NCBI GenBank assembly: GCA_026125835.1
Contig: JAHCKJ010000151.1
Span: 1-5,647 of the forward strand
Direction of reading: 5' to 3'
Length of the DNA stretch: 5,647 nucleotides
Source: Sphingopyxis sp.
GTDB taxonomy: Bacteria; Pseudomonadota; Alphaproteobacteria; Sphingomonadales; Sphingomonadaceae
The notes under the pieces are model-generated. The model did no database searches and was not told the origin of the DNA. It saw only the letters and a list, made by a program, of their open reading frames with translations. Positions 1 through 5,647 of this stretch are shown in pieces. Within the stretch, counting starts at the first letter, position 1. Each line of letters opens with the position of its first letter. Both the position numbers and the translations under genes were made by a program.

Positions 1-266
1 CGGCGCAGATCCGCCTCGTCGACGGGCTTCTCCAGAATGCGGCGCCCGACTGCGACGGTGGTATCGCCGGCCAGCACCGCCTCGTCCGGCGCGCGTTCGA
101 CGGCCAGCGCCTTGCCCATGGCAAGCCGGGTGACATAGTCGCGCGGCAATTCGCGCGGCAGCGGCGTTTCATCGATGTCGGGCGACGCCATACGTGCCGG
201 GGTTACCCCGATGCGCTCCAGCAATTCACGGCGGCGCGGCGATGTGGAGGCCAGGACCAGTTTCAT
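1..266 (-). CDS. maf: Maf-family nucleotide pyrophosphatase (N-terminal part)
   Basis: Only the first 88 codons are present; the gene runs off the left edge. Maf proteins hydrolyse (non)canonical nucleoside triphosphates to monophosphates in the cytoplasm and have been linked to septum inhibition and to sanitation of the nucleotide pool. The N-terminus MKLVLASTSPRRRELL carries the family's substrate-binding S-x-S-P-R-R motif (residues 7-12). Further on are SPDIDETPLP (28-37), a conserved lysine in MGKAL (K52), AGDTTVAVG with the likely catalytic Asp68, and ILEKP (78-81), as in the dTTP/UTP-type (YhdE-like) branch. The start is the ATG at 266, with a purine-rich GGCGGA about ten bases upstream. 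It follows infA by 31 bases on the same strand, so co-transcription is likely; infA-maf neighbours are common in sphingomonads (recalled). Assignment to the family is firm; the exact nucleotide preference is inference. Confidence 0.93.
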   Translation of the reverse strand, partial: MKLVLASTSPRRRELLERIGVTPARMASPDIDETPLPRELPRDYVTRLAMGKALAVERAPDEAVLAGDTTVAVGRRILEKPVDEADLR

Positions 267-297
267 GCGCGCGGCCGATCCGCCGCGCCGGACGGCA

Positions 298-543
298 TTA
301 TTGCGGTCCGGGGCCACCGCGACCCGGCATAAAGCGATAGGTGATGCGGCCCTTGGTCAGGTCATAGGGGGTAAGTTCGACGAGCACTTCGTCACCGACC
401 AGCACGCGGATGCGGTTCTTGCGCATCTTTCCGGCCGTATGGCCCAGAATTTCGTGGTCGTTTTCCAGTTTGACGCGAAACATCGCGTTGGGCAGCAGTT
501 CGACCACCTGGCCGCGCATTTCCAGAAGTTCTTCTTTCGCCAT
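298..543 (-). CDS. infA: Translation initiation factor IF-1
   Basis: This encodes 81 residues of a single S1/OB-fold protein. IF-1 binds the 30S A site and works with IF-2 and IF-3 to select initiator tRNA. Near-universal IF-1 stretches are visible: MAKEELLEMRG at the start, LLPNAMFRVKLEN (17-28), HTAGKMRKNRIRVLVGD (35-51) and LTPYDLTKGRITYRF (58-71). Most bacterial IF-1 proteins end about one residue after YRF, at about 72 residues; this one continues with MPGRGGPGPQ, a flexible Gly/Pro tail. The start at 543 is supported by GAGG at 548-551, four bases upstream, and by the conserved MAKEE. The gene is monocistronic or leads an infA-maf unit. It is separated from the oxygenase gene by a 73-base gap that contains a plausible promoter. 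The identification is essentially certain. Confidence 0.98.
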   Translation of the reverse strand: MAKEELLEMRGQVVELLPNAMFRVKLENDHEILGHTAGKMRKNRIRVLVGDEVLVELTPYDLTKGRITYRFMPGRGGPGPQ

Positions 544-563
544 CAGTCCTCAATGGGTTTCGC

Positions 564-592
564 TTTAAAATGATGCGCGCCCATAGCGGCAA
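564..592 (-). promoter_or_regulatory. Probable sigma-70-type promoter of infA
   Basis: On the minus strand, TTGCCG (587-592) is followed after exactly 17 bases by TTTAAA (564-569). Each matches four of six consensus positions for the housekeeping sigma factor. The -10 box lies about 20 bases before the infA start, giving a very short leader that still includes the GAGG ribosome binding site. It falls in the only gap between infA and the preceding gene, which is where an independent promoter for a housekeeping gene is expected. It was found by eye and is not proven. Confidence 0.45.
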
Positions 593-616
593 ATGGCTGC
601 GTTGGAAAGCGATCTG

Positions 617-1483
617 TCATTCGACAAGCCCGAGCTTGCGCGCCGCTCGCCATCCGAACGTCTTGACGCGTGCATGGTCCGGCCAGCGCGGCGGCATCGC
701 GGCGTTCAGCCCAAGGCGTCGCAGCGCGGCGTTGGCGACATGCGCCTCGGACTCGCGGTAACTCCATTCGCTACGCCAGGTGATCGACAGCGAGATCGAC
801 GGCGCGTCGCCGTTGGCGACATAATGCGGCGCCATGACCGGCATCAGCACCGCATCGCCCGGGGCCAGCGCCACCTTTTGCTGTTCGCCCTCGAACGCAT
901 CATCCCACGGCAGGTTGCGGTGGCCGCCGGTGTGGTAACGCTCGTGCTCGCGCCGCCCGGCAAAGCGTTCGTCGCCCGATGGCCACACATTCATCACCTT
1001 GGTGCCGCGCAATTGCAGCAGGATATTATGTTCGGGGTCGAAATGATAAGGCGTGATCGAACCGGGCGACGAAATGAAGATGAACCCCTGCGGCGTGACC
1101 ATGGGACCGGTGCGCGGCACCACGACCGGTTCGAGCTCGCCGAGCAGGTCCATCAGCAGCGCGCGATACGCCGGAACATTCTCGATATTCTTGAGCACCG
1201 CCCAGCTGCCGCTCACGTCGATGGTACGGATCGTCTCGCCGATCGACAGGCCGTTCGACGGTATGTCCTCAGGACGGATCCCGACCGGGACATTGCCGGG
1301 ATTATATTCGACCGCGCTCGCGGGCAGGCTTTCGCCCAGCGCGGCCAGTGCCTCGATCGTCAGCAGCGGGTGGTCGCGCAGATCGTGGTGCAGCAGCCCC
1401 GCGTGCAGCGGATACAGTTCCGCCACGCGCGCCAGCGTGGCGGGCGGAAAAACGCTTCGGGCGATCGGTCGATGCGCGGTCAT
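617..1483 (-). CDS. Cupin/JmjC-type 2-oxoglutarate Fe(II) oxygenase (FIH-like)
   Basis: This encodes 288 residues, predicted cytoplasmic, with no signal peptide or membrane segment visible. The core TPYHFDPEHN (144-153) and APHYV (219-222) supply the iron facial triad His147-x-Asp149...His220. Lys162, in QLRGTKVMNVWP, lies exactly 15 residues after His147. This matches the 2-oxoglutarate-binding lysine of human FIH (H199, D201, K214, H279), and Asn153 matches FIH Asn205. The protein therefore belongs to the cupin_8/JmjC-like hydroxylase group and probably hydroxylates a protein, peptide or small-molecule side chain; the substrate is unknown. The N-terminal ~130 residues and the basic C-terminus (ARVKTFGWRAARKLGLVE) are not assigned. 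The frame stays open far upstream, but that part is antisense-like shadow of the GNAT gene. The ATG at 1483 is chosen because it overlaps the GNAT stop as ATGA (1480-1483), implying translational coupling. Confidence 0.85.
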   Translation of the reverse strand: MTAHRPIARSVFPPATLARVAELYPLHAGLLHHDLRDHPLLTIEALAALGESLPASAVEYNPGNVPVGIRPEDIPSNGLSIGETIRTIDVSGSWAVLKNIENVPAYRALLMDLLGELEPVVVPRTGPMVTPQGFIFISSPGSITPYHFDPEHNILLQLRGTKVMNVWPSGDERFAGRREHERYHTGGHRNLPWDDAFEGEQQKVALAPGDAVLMPVMAPHYVANGDAPSISLSITWRSEWSYRESEAHVANAALRRLGLNAAMPPRWPDHARVKTFGWRAARKLGLVE

Positions 1484-2664
1484 GACTGGTCTTCTATTCC
1501 ATTTCGGACGGCGGCGGCACCCTTGCGACGGCGCCAGAGGCGTTCGGCGCGGGTCAACATGGCAAAGCGAAGCCGGTCGCCGGGCGACGACAGCGCGGCG
1601 TTGACCCACACCAGCGCGCGCCGCTCGCGCCAGACGCTGTCGATCATCGGATGATCCGGCGCGGCACAGCTGTCGATCCAGGCAATCGCCGGATCGCCCA
1701 GCAGATCGAGGTTCGCCTGTTGCAACAGCACGCCGGGCGAAAAGCGGGCATAATCCTCGTCGAACGCGGTCTTGAATGAAAAGCCGCCGGGCGGCGCAAG
1801 GAAATTGACCAGCATCGCCAGCGGCCGGTCGCCGAGTTCGAGCGCCCGCATGTCGAGCCGCCCGGCGCTTGCGGCGCCCGACAGGATCGCGCGAAACCAG
1901 GCTTCGGTATCGCTTTGGCAGGCGAGCGCCGATCCGGCGCGCCCTTTCCATCCTCTTGCCTCGAGTTCCAGAAAGGCATCGACCCACGCCTCGATTGCCT
2001 CGCCCGCCTGCCACCGGCGAAAGCGGACCGTCCCCAGCTCGGCAAGCCGGTTCGCTTGCCGACGGAGTTCCTTGCGCTTCTTCGGGCGGACCGCGGCCTC
2101 CCAGTAATCGCCGGGTGAAAGGTCGCTTTCGAGCAGCGCGCGCTCTTCGCGATGAACGACATCGACCTCGCCGCCGCGCACCCACGCGACGTCGACCAGA
2201 GCGCGATACAGCGGGCCACCCATGGTCAGCCGCGGCACATGCAGCAAGGTGCGCGCCCAAGGCGCCGCGTCGCACCAGCCGAGCAGGATCGACCAGAACA
2301 GCGGTTCGAACCCCGCGCGCACCAGCGGGCTCCCCAGGAAATGGTTGGGATGGCTCCAGCCCGTGACATGACGGAGCGGGAGGCGGCCATAGCGATGGGC
2401 CAGCGCGATCGGCATGATCCCGATCACCGGCCCGTCGCTGCCGTCGCGCACCATCACCAGCCGCGCATGCCGTTCGGGATCGAGCAGGTGCAGCGCCGAT
2501 TGCAGGCACCAGCGTTCGGCAAAGGGATTGGGCTCGCTTGCATCCGCCGCCAACCGGTCCCACGCCGCTGCCAGTTCGGGCGACAGCGCGAGTGGATCGA
2601 CGATACGCACCGTCAGCGGGTCGGCGGGCGCCGCGTCGGCGGGAAAGGCGGGATGCACCGTCAT
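1480..2664 (-). CDS. CelD/FemAB-like GNAT N-acyltransferase
   Basis: This encodes 394 residues and is a predicted cytoplasmic enzyme. It has the hallmarks of the CelD/BcsL group (acetyltransferase domain of the Acetyltransf_6 type): LELEARGWKGRAGSAL (232-247), LAMLVNFLAPPGGFSFKTAF (282-301), and DEDYARFSPGVLLQ (302-315), where the acyl-CoA-binding GNAT fold is expected. The basic patch RPKKRKELRRQANRL (193-207) is also typical of the family. Members occur in bacterial cellulose and exopolysaccharide clusters and are thought to acylate sugars or polymer precursors; the substrate here is unknown. An in-frame TAA lies nine codons before the ATG at 2664, so no earlier start exists. No strong Shine-Dalgarno sequence is visible. 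The stop overlaps the start of the oxygenase gene. The upstream amidotransferase gene ends 146 bases away across a repeat pair, so the two genes may be separately controlled. It resembles but is not clearly the PEP-CTERM FemAB subfamily. Confidence 0.82.
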   Translation of the reverse strand: MTVHPAFPADAAPADPLTVRIVDPLALSPELAAAWDRLAADASEPNPFAERWCLQSALHLLDPERHARLVMVRDGSDGPVIGIMPIALAHRYGRLPLRHVTGWSHPNHFLGSPLVRAGFEPLFWSILLGWCDAAPWARTLLHVPRLTMGGPLYRALVDVAWVRGGEVDVVHREERALLESDLSPGDYWEAAVRPKKRKELRRQANRLAELGTVRFRRWQAGEAIEAWVDAFLELEARGWKGRAGSALACQSDTEAWFRAILSGAASAGRLDMRALELGDRPLAMLVNFLAPPGGFSFKTAFDEDYARFSPGVLLQQANLDLLGDPAIAWIDSCAAPDHPMIDSVWRERRALVWVNAALSSPGDRLRFAMLTRAERLWRRRKGAAAVRNGIEDQS

Positions 2665-2712
2665 CGGCGGGAGCTTAGCAGGGAAGCGTTAAAATGGGGT
2701 GGCTGAAATGAC

Positions 2713-2802
2713 CGTCGCCTCCGCGCAGGCGGGGGCCGCAAGCGGCCTATTCCTGCTTCGCGGCGAAAACCTACAGCGGCCCCCGCCTGCGCGGGGATGA
2801 CG
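2713..2802. repeat. Facing pair of GC-rich REP-like repeats
   Basis: Bases 2721-2739 are the exact reverse complement of 2776-2794 (19 bases). Similarity extends outward with mismatches to 2713 and 2802, where both arms end in CGTC. Each arm is itself a small hairpin; in the right arm CCCCGC (2781-2786) pairs with GCGGGG (2791-2796) around a CTGC loop. The right arm followed by GATGACG resembles the GTCATCCCCGC repeat scattered through sphingomonad intergenic regions (recalled). The pair lies just after the amidotransferase stop. In the transcript it could form one stem of about 27 pairs that slows RNA decay or weakens read-through. No T-run follows, so it is not a canonical intrinsic terminator. 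Confidence 0.8.
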
Positions 2803-2810
2803 AACTATCC

Positions 2811-4706
2811 TCAAATCCCGAACAATTTCGCCAGCGACTTTTCCAGCATGAAAAACTGCCAGATCAGCCGCCCATGGTCGCGCCGCCCCGACTGGTGCGC
2901 CGCCACGACCCGTTCGATTTCGGCCATGTCGAACCAGCCCGACCGCGCCAGCGTCGACGACGTCGCCAGCCCCCTGGCCTGCTCGACCAAAGCCCCGCGG
3001 AACCATTGCGACACCGGGGTCACAAATCCCATCTTGGGCCGGTACAGGATGTCGTGCGGCAGATAGCGTTCCATCGCCTGCTTCATGATCGCCTTGCCCG
3101 TCCCGCGCTTGACGCGCATCGACGCGGGCAGGCTCGCGGCAAATTCGATCAGCCGGTAATCGAGCAACGGCTCGCGCGCCTCCAGGCTGACCGCCATGCT
3201 CATCCGGTCGGTCTTGGTCAGGATGTCGCCGGGCAGCCAGATCATCAGATCGGCATATTGCGCCCTGTCGAGCGGCTCGCGCGCCGGGGCTTCGGCCATG
3301 GCTTTCCAATAGCGCGCCTCGGCAACATGATCGCCCAGCGCCAGATGCGCGGCATCGTTGAACAGCCGTGCGCGTTGCCCCACCCCGGTCACCCCGACCG
3401 CCTCGGCATAGCCCTCCGCCCCGCTCTTCGACAGGCTCGCCAAGGTCGCGCGCGCGCGCAGCGGGCGCGGCGCCCAGTCCATTTGCGGCCAGACCTTGGC
3501 CAGCGGCCCGAGGACGCCGCGGCGCATAAATCCGGGGATCAGCCCACGCAGCCGCTCCTCCTGATGCTGGAACACCAGCCGCCGGTATCCCGCAAAGGCT
3601 TCATCAGCGCCGTCGCCCGACAGCGCAACCGTCACCTCTTCGCGCGCCAGTTCGCACACGCGGTATGTCGGCAGCGCGCTCGCGTCGGCAAAGGGCTCGT
3701 CGAAATGATCGGCGATCGTGTCGACCAAACCGAAATCGCCTGACGACACGGTGCGGGTGCGGTGGTCGGTCGCGAAACGCTCGGCGATTTGCCGGGCGTA
3801 TGCGGTCTCGTCGAGCGCCGCCTGATCGAAACCGATGGTGCAGGTCTTGACCGCCTTCGCGCTCGCCTCGGCCATCAAGGCAACCACCGCGCTGCTGTCG
3901 ACCCCGCCCGACAGGAACGCGCCGAGCGGCACGTCGGCGACCATGCGGTCGGTCACCGCGGCGCGCATCAGGTGGACGAGATGCTCGGCCGCCTCGCCCT
4001 CGCTTGCGCGGATGCGTTTTGAAAAATCGGGTGCCCACCAGCGCGTTGGCGGGGGCACGGGTTTGCCGCGTTCGAGCAGCAGATAATGGCCCGCGGCCAG
4101 CTTCTCGACCCCCGCGACAATGCAATTGTCGTCGGGGACATAACCAAAAGCCAGGAAGTCCTCGATCGCGGTCAGGTTCGCTTCCTGCCGCAGCAACGGA
4201 TTGCGCAGCAGTCCTTTCAGCTCGGACGCAAACGCCACCGATCCGTCCGACAGCCGCGCATAATGCAGCGGCTTCACCCCCAAGCGGTCGCGCGCCAGGA
4301 ACAGGCAACCGCGCTGATGATCGTGGATCGCAAAGGCGAACATGCCGTTCAGCCGCGACAGGCAATCCGGCCCCCATTGCCGCCACGCCGCGATGATAAC
4401 CTCGGTATCGCCGCTGGTGCGGAACCGGTGGCCGCGATCCTCCAGCTCGGTGCGCAACTCGCGGAAATTATAGATTTCGCCGTTGTAGGTGAGCGTCACC
4501 GCTTCGTCGTCGCTCGCCATCGGCTGCGGGCTGCCTTCGATGTCGATAATCGACAGGCGCAAATGACCGAGACCGACCCCCGCTGCGGTCCACTCGCCCG
4601 ATCCGTCGGGGCCGCGGTGCTGCATCGGCGACAGCATCGCGCGCAGCCGCGCCGGATCGACGGGCTTGGCCGTTTCGAGATGATAGATGCCCGCGATCCC
4701 ACACAT
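2811..4706 (-). CDS. XrtA/PEP-CTERM system amidotransferase (asparagine synthase type)
   Basis: This encodes 631 residues with two domains. Residues 1-~210 form a class II glutamine amidotransferase: Cys2 in MCGIAGI becomes the N-terminal nucleophile, with HRGPDG (30-35), GHLRLSIID (47-55), YNGEIYNF (74-81) and SGDTE (98-102) lining the glutamine site. Residues ~240-580 form the ATP-pyrophosphatase synthase domain, with the PP-loop LSGGVDSS (265-272), ALSGDGADEAFAGYRR (361-376), LPGDILTKTDRMSM (491-504) and YRPKMGF (555-561). It should transfer ammonia from glutamine to an adenylated carboxylate. Length and details such as FGYVPD, DEPFADASALPTYRVCELA and HQSGRRDH fit the exosortase A-associated amidotransferase family better than AsnB proper. 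Together with the EpsI gene upstream this points to modification of an exopolysaccharide precursor. The start is fixed by Cys2. AGGAGG lies 13 bases upstream, a long spacing, inside an inverted-repeat arm. Confidence 0.92.
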   Translation of the reverse strand: MCGIAGIYHLETAKPVDPARLRAMLSPMQHRGPDGSGEWTAAGVGLGHLRLSIIDIEGSPQPMASDDEAVTLTYNGEIYNFRELRTELEDRGHRFRTSGDTEVIIAAWRQWGPDCLSRLNGMFAFAIHDHQRGCLFLARDRLGVKPLHYARLSDGSVAFASELKGLLRNPLLRQEANLTAIEDFLAFGYVPDDNCIVAGVEKLAAGHYLLLERGKPVPPPTRWWAPDFSKRIRASEGEAAEHLVHLMRAAVTDRMVADVPLGAFLSGGVDSSAVVALMAEASAKAVKTCTIGFDQAALDETAYARQIAERFATDHRTRTVSSGDFGLVDTIADHFDEPFADASALPTYRVCELAREEVTVALSGDGADEAFAGYRRLVFQHQEERLRGLIPGFMRRGVLGPLAKVWPQMDWAPRPLRARATLASLSKSGAEGYAEAVGVTGVGQRARLFNDAAHLALGDHVAEARYWKAMAEAPAREPLDRAQYADLMIWLPGDILTKTDRMSMAVSLEAREPLLDYRLIEFAASLPASMRVKRGTGKAIMKQAMERYLPHDILYRPKMGFVTPVSQWFRGALVEQARGLATSSTLARSGWFDMAEIERVVAAHQSGRRDHGRLIWQFFMLEKSLAKLFGI

Positions 4707-4719
4707 ATCAGGGCCAGAA

Positions 4720-4725
4720 CCTCCT
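4720..4725 (-). promoter_or_regulatory. Ribosome binding site of the amidotransferase gene, inside the left repeat arm
   Basis: On the minus strand the sequence AGGAGG, 13 bases before the ATG at 4706, is a full Shine-Dalgarno match and the only good one before this gene. It lies inside the 29-base repeat arm. The other arm (4944-4972), transcribed first if RNA comes from the EpsI gene, contains the complementary CCTCCT. The same arms could pair and hide the site. The spacing is longer than the usual 5-10 bases. Confidence 0.6.
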
Positions 4726-4739
4726 CAATGCGCGTTCGA

Positions 4740-4839
4740 GGCGTCGAAATGGCGAAGATGTCGGGCAGAAATGCCCGCCGGGAACAGTGGTTCTGTTTTC
4801 AAGGGCATTTCTGTTCGAGATCGAAGCCATTTCGACGCC
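4740..4839. repeat. 100-base imperfect palindrome within the element
   Basis: GGCGTCGAAATGGC (4740-4753) pairs with 4826-4839 (14 of 14), and CAGAAATGCCC (4766-4776) pairs with 4803-4813 (11 of 11); both share the centre 4789.5. Between them about half of the positions match. At the tip AACAG (4783-4787) can pair with CTGTT (4793-4797), offset by one base. The segment can fold as one long interrupted hairpin on either strand. Confidence 0.75.
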
Positions 4840-4854
4840 CCTTCGGGATTTGAC

Positions 4855-4936
4855 CGATTTTGTCCATGGCTGCGTCGGCAAGCCTTGGAATATTCTCATA
4901 TGCCTTCGCCTTGCCTTCTTGCCCTGAACAAAATCG
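4855..4936. repeat. Second, weaker imperfect palindrome within the element
   Basis: CGATTTTGT (4855-4863) is the reverse complement of 4928-4936, and GGCAAG (4877-4882) of CTTGCC at 4910-4915, with nearly the same centre. The apical part includes GAATATTC (4888-4895) and CATATG (4897-4902), both palindromic. The pairing is much weaker than in the neighbouring palindrome, and part may be chance. Confidence 0.45.
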
Positions 4937-4980
4937 CTTCAAACCTCGAACGCGCATTGAGGAGGTTCTGGCTCCAAGGC

Positions 4981-5647
4981 CTAGCGGGTTTTCAGCGCGC
5001 GGTCAGCCATCGCTTTGGCCCCGCCCGACGCGGAAACGAAATCCTCCACCGCATCGCGCCCGCCCAGCCCCGCCTCGCTCGACACGATCAGCGACAGCGC
5101 ACGCGGATCGCCGCCGAGCAGCCGCGCCTTCAGCCCCGCCAGCTTCGCCCGTCGCGGATCGCCGGTCACCACGCCATCCACGACATACCAGGTCGCCGCA
5201 TCGCGCAGCACCGGGCCGGGGTGCAACAGTCGTTCGGTCCGCGCGCCCTCGACCGCGGCCAAGGACGCGCTCCACGCCCATTTGCTGTCCGGATCGACCG
5301 CGCCCTGCCCAAACGCCACGACCTCGCGCCCTTCGGCCTGACGTTCGTAACCGCCGATCGCTACCGTCACGCGGCGTCCCTTGGCATCGGTGAAATGCCG
5401 CAGCAGCCGCTGGTCGGCGCCGTCGAAGCGCGGCGTCCACGCCATGCCCTCGGCGCGCGCTTCGCTCCAGCCGCGCGGCGCCTCGACCGTCATCGTCGCG
5501 GGCAGCGGCGCGCTGCGTCCGCCCACGAGCCACGCCCAGCCCGCAAAGAGCAGCGGGATCGCGAGCGCCGCGGGCAGCACCGCCTTCGCCGCACCGGCCA
5601 AGCGCGGCGCGCCATCAAGCCCGGTGACGTCGACTGCGACATCGTTC
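4981..5647 (-). CDS. EpsI-domain protein, probably C-terminus of an XrtA (exosortase A)-EpsI fusion
   Basis: The frame is open from the right window edge to the TAG at 4981-4983, giving 221 complete residues. The first ~17 (NDVAVDVTGLDGAPRLA) look like a linker. A hydrophobic membrane segment, about 5520-5578 (VLPAALAIPLLFAGWAWLVGG), comes next. The rest fits the EpsI domain found with exosortases (DUF3485): APRGWSEA, WTPRFDGADQRLLRHF, VTVAIGGYERQAEGREVVAF, the tryptophan pair in SKWAWSAS, ATWYVVDGVVTGD and RRAKLAGLKARLLGGDPRAL. No ATG or GTG occurs in the frame, and the only early candidate is a TTG at 5601 without a visible ribosome binding site. The protein therefore most likely starts outside the window. 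In many sphingomonads exosortase A carries EpsI at its C-terminus, which fits a linker followed by one more membrane helix. Exosortase acts at the inner membrane in sorting PEP-CTERM proteins to the exopolysaccharide matrix; the job of EpsI is not settled. Confidence 0.8.
   Translation of the reverse strand, partial: NDVAVDVTGLDGAPRLAGAAKAVLPAALAIPLLFAGWAWLVGGRSAPLPATMTVEAPRGWSEARAEGMAWTPRFDGADQRLLRHFTDAKGRRVTVAIGGYERQAEGREVVAFGQGAVDPDSKWAWSASLAAVEGARTERLLHPGPVLRDAATWYVVDGVVTGDPRRAKLAGLKARLLGGDPRALSLIVSSEAGLGGRDAVEDFVSASGGAKAMADRALKTR

Larger units (their letters stand above)
4713..4972. repeat. 260-base element with perfect 29-base inverted repeats
   Basis: Bases 4713-4741 (GCCAGAACCTCC...TTCGAGG) are the exact reverse complement of 4944-4972. 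The match breaks immediately on both sides (4712/4973 and 4742/4943). The enclosed 202 bases hold two further palindromes and are less GC-rich than the genes (about 53% over 4741-4860 by my count). The element fills nearly the whole gap between the EpsI gene and the amidotransferase gene. Its shape suits a MITE-like non-autonomous element, an invertible segment, or a large RNA-level switch. No clear target-site duplication is visible outside the arms, and no transposase or recombinase gene lies in the window. The repeat itself is directly seen; its nature is open. Confidence 0.85.

Noticed and set aside
593..1654. Long plus-strand open frame of 353 residues opposite the oxygenase gene
   Set aside because: It is an antisense shadow of high-GC coding DNA: it is Arg/His/Gln-rich, has no recognisable domain, and overlaps a gene with an intact catalytic motif set.
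1484..2563. Upstream extension of the oxygenase frame to 648 residues
   Set aside because: The extra part is low-complexity Arg/Ala-rich and overlaps the well-supported GNAT gene on the same strand in another frame. The ATG at 1483 with the ATGA overlap explains the start.
2713..2802. Rho-independent terminator after the amidotransferase gene
   Set aside because: The stem is strong, but no T-run follows in the direction of transcription, so it is listed as a repeat.
2874..3743. Plus-strand open frame of 289 residues opposite the amidotransferase gene
   Set aside because: It is an antisense shadow with biased composition and no family features; the minus strand encodes conserved motifs throughout.
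4086..4853. Plus-strand open frame of 255 residues running from the amidotransferase gene into the element
   Set aside because: Most of it is antisense to the amidotransferase N-terminal domain, and the rest reads through the palindrome. It has no domain or ribosome binding site support.
4708..4899. 63-residue minus-strand frame in the inverted-repeat element, ending just before the amidotransferase start, considered as a leader peptide
   Set aside because: Its stop (TGA, 4708-4710) sits one base before the ATG, which is suggestive. However, its middle is the palindrome and reads alike on both strands, it has only a weak binding site, and it resembles no known protein. It is not strong enough to call a gene.
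4707..4980. Sigma-54 (-24/-12) promoter, as reported for some PEP-CTERM genes
   Set aside because: I searched both strands by eye for TGGCAC-N5-TTGC-like spacing and found no convincing match.

Overview
The window is GC-rich DNA (about 65% in the genes) from an alphaproteobacterium, most likely a member of the Sphingomonadales such as Sphingopyxis or Sphingomonas. The signs are the sequence of translation initiation factor IF-1 with a short Gly/Pro-rich tail, an infA-maf gene pair, and an exosortase A (XrtA/PEP-CTERM) exopolysaccharide locus. The placement rests on recalled family knowledge, not on a database search. All six supported genes lie on the minus strand, so transcription runs from the right edge to the left edge.

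In transcription order the right edge (4981-5647) holds the C-terminal part of an EpsI-domain protein. Its reading frame runs off the window, and it is probably the tail of an XrtA-EpsI fusion. A 274-base gap follows (4707-4980). It is almost filled by a 260-base element bounded by perfect 29-base inverted repeats, with two further imperfect palindromes inside. Next is a 631-residue glutamine amidotransferase of the asparagine-synthase type (2811-4706) that matches the XrtA/PEP-CTERM system amidotransferase family. Another gap (2665-2810) contains a facing pair of GC-rich sphingomonad-type repeats. Two translationally coupled genes follow: a CelD/FemAB-like GNAT acyltransferase (1480-2664) and a cupin/JmjC-type 2-oxoglutarate Fe(II) oxygenase (617-1483), which overlap by four bases as ATGA.

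The left end is housekeeping: infA (298-543) with its own plausible promoter, then the start of maf (1-266), cut by the window edge.

The right four genes look like the tail of an exopolysaccharide/protein-sorting cluster. EpsI and exosortase act at the inner membrane, and the amidotransferase and GNAT are likely to modify sugar or lipid-linked polysaccharide precursors. The oxygenase is an unusual addition whose substrate cannot be read from the sequence. The most notable non-coding signal is the inverted-repeat element before the amidotransferase gene. The gene's Shine-Dalgarno sequence sits inside one arm and its complement in the other, so read-through RNA from upstream could hide the ribosome binding site.
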